Assembly (NCBI GenBank): GCA_910587085.1
Contig: CAJUMC010000008.1
Span: 1 to 20,507 of the forward strand
From: an uncultured Lachnospiraceae bacterium
Lineage (GTDB): Bacteria > Bacillota > Clostridia > Lachnospirales > Lachnospiraceae
Reading direction: 5' to 3'
Length of the DNA: 20,507 bases
The position numbers were made by a program, and so were the translations under genes. This document shows, in pieces, positions 20,260 to 20,507 of the stretch (the stretch's first letter is position 1; each line of letters begins with the position of its first letter). The notes under the pieces were generated by a model. That model made no database searches. It was not told the origin of the DNA and worked only from the letters and a program-made list of their open reading frames with translations.

Positions 20260-20507
20260 TCACTTTATCCGGCAGCCCTGCTGAAACTCTGCTCCCTGCT
20301 GATCCCGCCCTGCCGTCCCGTCCAAACGCACCGCTCTTACCGCCACATACGAATTCATATATTGATCAAACAGCCCGCCGCCGTCGCAGTCCTCAAACAT
20401 ATCCGTCAGCATAAAACCTTCCTTCATCAGCCCGCCGAGCTGTTCGGTGAGCGTGTGGCTGAATGCGAGCGGCATGCCGTTTTCCTGCTTTGCCTGTATC
20501 TGCTCCC
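20260..20507 (-). CDS. Class I SAM methyltransferase, C-terminal fragment (cut by window edge)
   Basis: Only the last 82 codons are inside the window. NGMPLAFSHTLTEQLGG, then FMLTDMFEDCDGGG and YMNSYVAVRAVRL, match the C-terminal part of the same methyltransferase family as the damaged copy at 16862-17470 (there QFSHTVAEQIGG.. and FIATRAVKK). So the window holds two paralogues, and the SAM-binding half of this one lies outside. The protein runs about 20 residues past the usual VKK-like end (LDGTAGRDQQGAEFQQGC..), an added tail that ends in TGA overlapping a possible GTG of the next gene. Confidence 0.8.
   Translation of the reverse strand, partial: EQIQAKQENGMPLAFSHTLTEQLGGLMKEGFMLTDMFEDCDGGGLFDQYMNSYVAVRAVRLDGTAGRDQQGAEFQQGCRIK

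Noticed and set aside
1..20507. Chromosomal integron cassette array
   Set aside because: Single orientation and many GNATs fit, but no attC-like paired RYYYAAC/GTTRRRY sites recur between genes, no integrase is present, and several genes are coupled in operons.

Overview
The window reads as chromosomal DNA from a Gram-positive gut-type Clostridia, most likely Lachnospiraceae. The reasons are strong AGGAGG-type ribosome sites, AT-rich gaps between moderately GC-balanced genes, and protein families that I associate with that group from memory. Every convincing gene lies on the minus strand, so transcription runs from the right end to the left. Both ends of the window cut through a gene: an alpha/beta hydrolase on the left and a methyltransferase on the right. 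I see no tRNA, rRNA, CRISPR, transposase or integrase.

Reading in the direction of transcription (right to left): a methyltransferase C-terminus; a NimA-like flavin split-barrel protein; an unrecognised acidic protein; a four-gene block (nucleotidyltransferase, GNAT, damaged methyltransferase, then across a gap an ADP-ribosylglycohydrolase); a GNAT plus WYL-type regulator pair; a ClbS/DfsB-like protein preceded by a dyad overlapping its promoter; a radical SAM / nitroreductase / truncated GNAT operon; a YfbM (DUF1877) protein; a GNAT-like acyltransferase; an aminoglycoside phosphotransferase-like kinase; an AAC(6')-type GNAT; a chloramphenicol phosphotransferase-like kinase; a Nudix hydrolase; a protein with two related domains joined by a disordered linker; a GNAT; an ankyrin-repeat protein; two coupled GNATs; and an MBL-fold / pyroglutamyl-peptidase-like pair. 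This is an accessory region of mostly single-domain enzymes that modify small molecules (acetyl-, phospho-, nucleotidyl-, methyl-transfer, reduction, hydrolysis). Several members are visibly truncated: one GNAT lacks its C-terminus, one methyltransferase lacks SAM-binding motif I, and one GNAT appears short at its N-terminus.

The most unusual signal is between and inside the genes. At several stop codons the last coding bases are the first unit of a short tandem array that runs into the downstream gap. The unit is private to each gene: 23 bp x5 at 18929-19042, 17 bp x about 9 at 6838-6988, 21-26 bp x4 at 13898-13991, and 21 bp x2-3 at 15704-15750. A 16 bp x4 array runs up to a start codon at 16705-16769. 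Smaller duplications lie at 3303-3351, 4479-4550, 18851-18900 and 12921-12994. Degenerate in-frame duplications also make up unusual insertions in three proteins (GNAT N-extension, APH-like insertion, WYL regulator linker). The units are unrelated in sequence between loci, so this is not one dispersed element; it looks like a local duplication process acting repeatedly, often at gene 3' ends. I do not recognise it as a described system.
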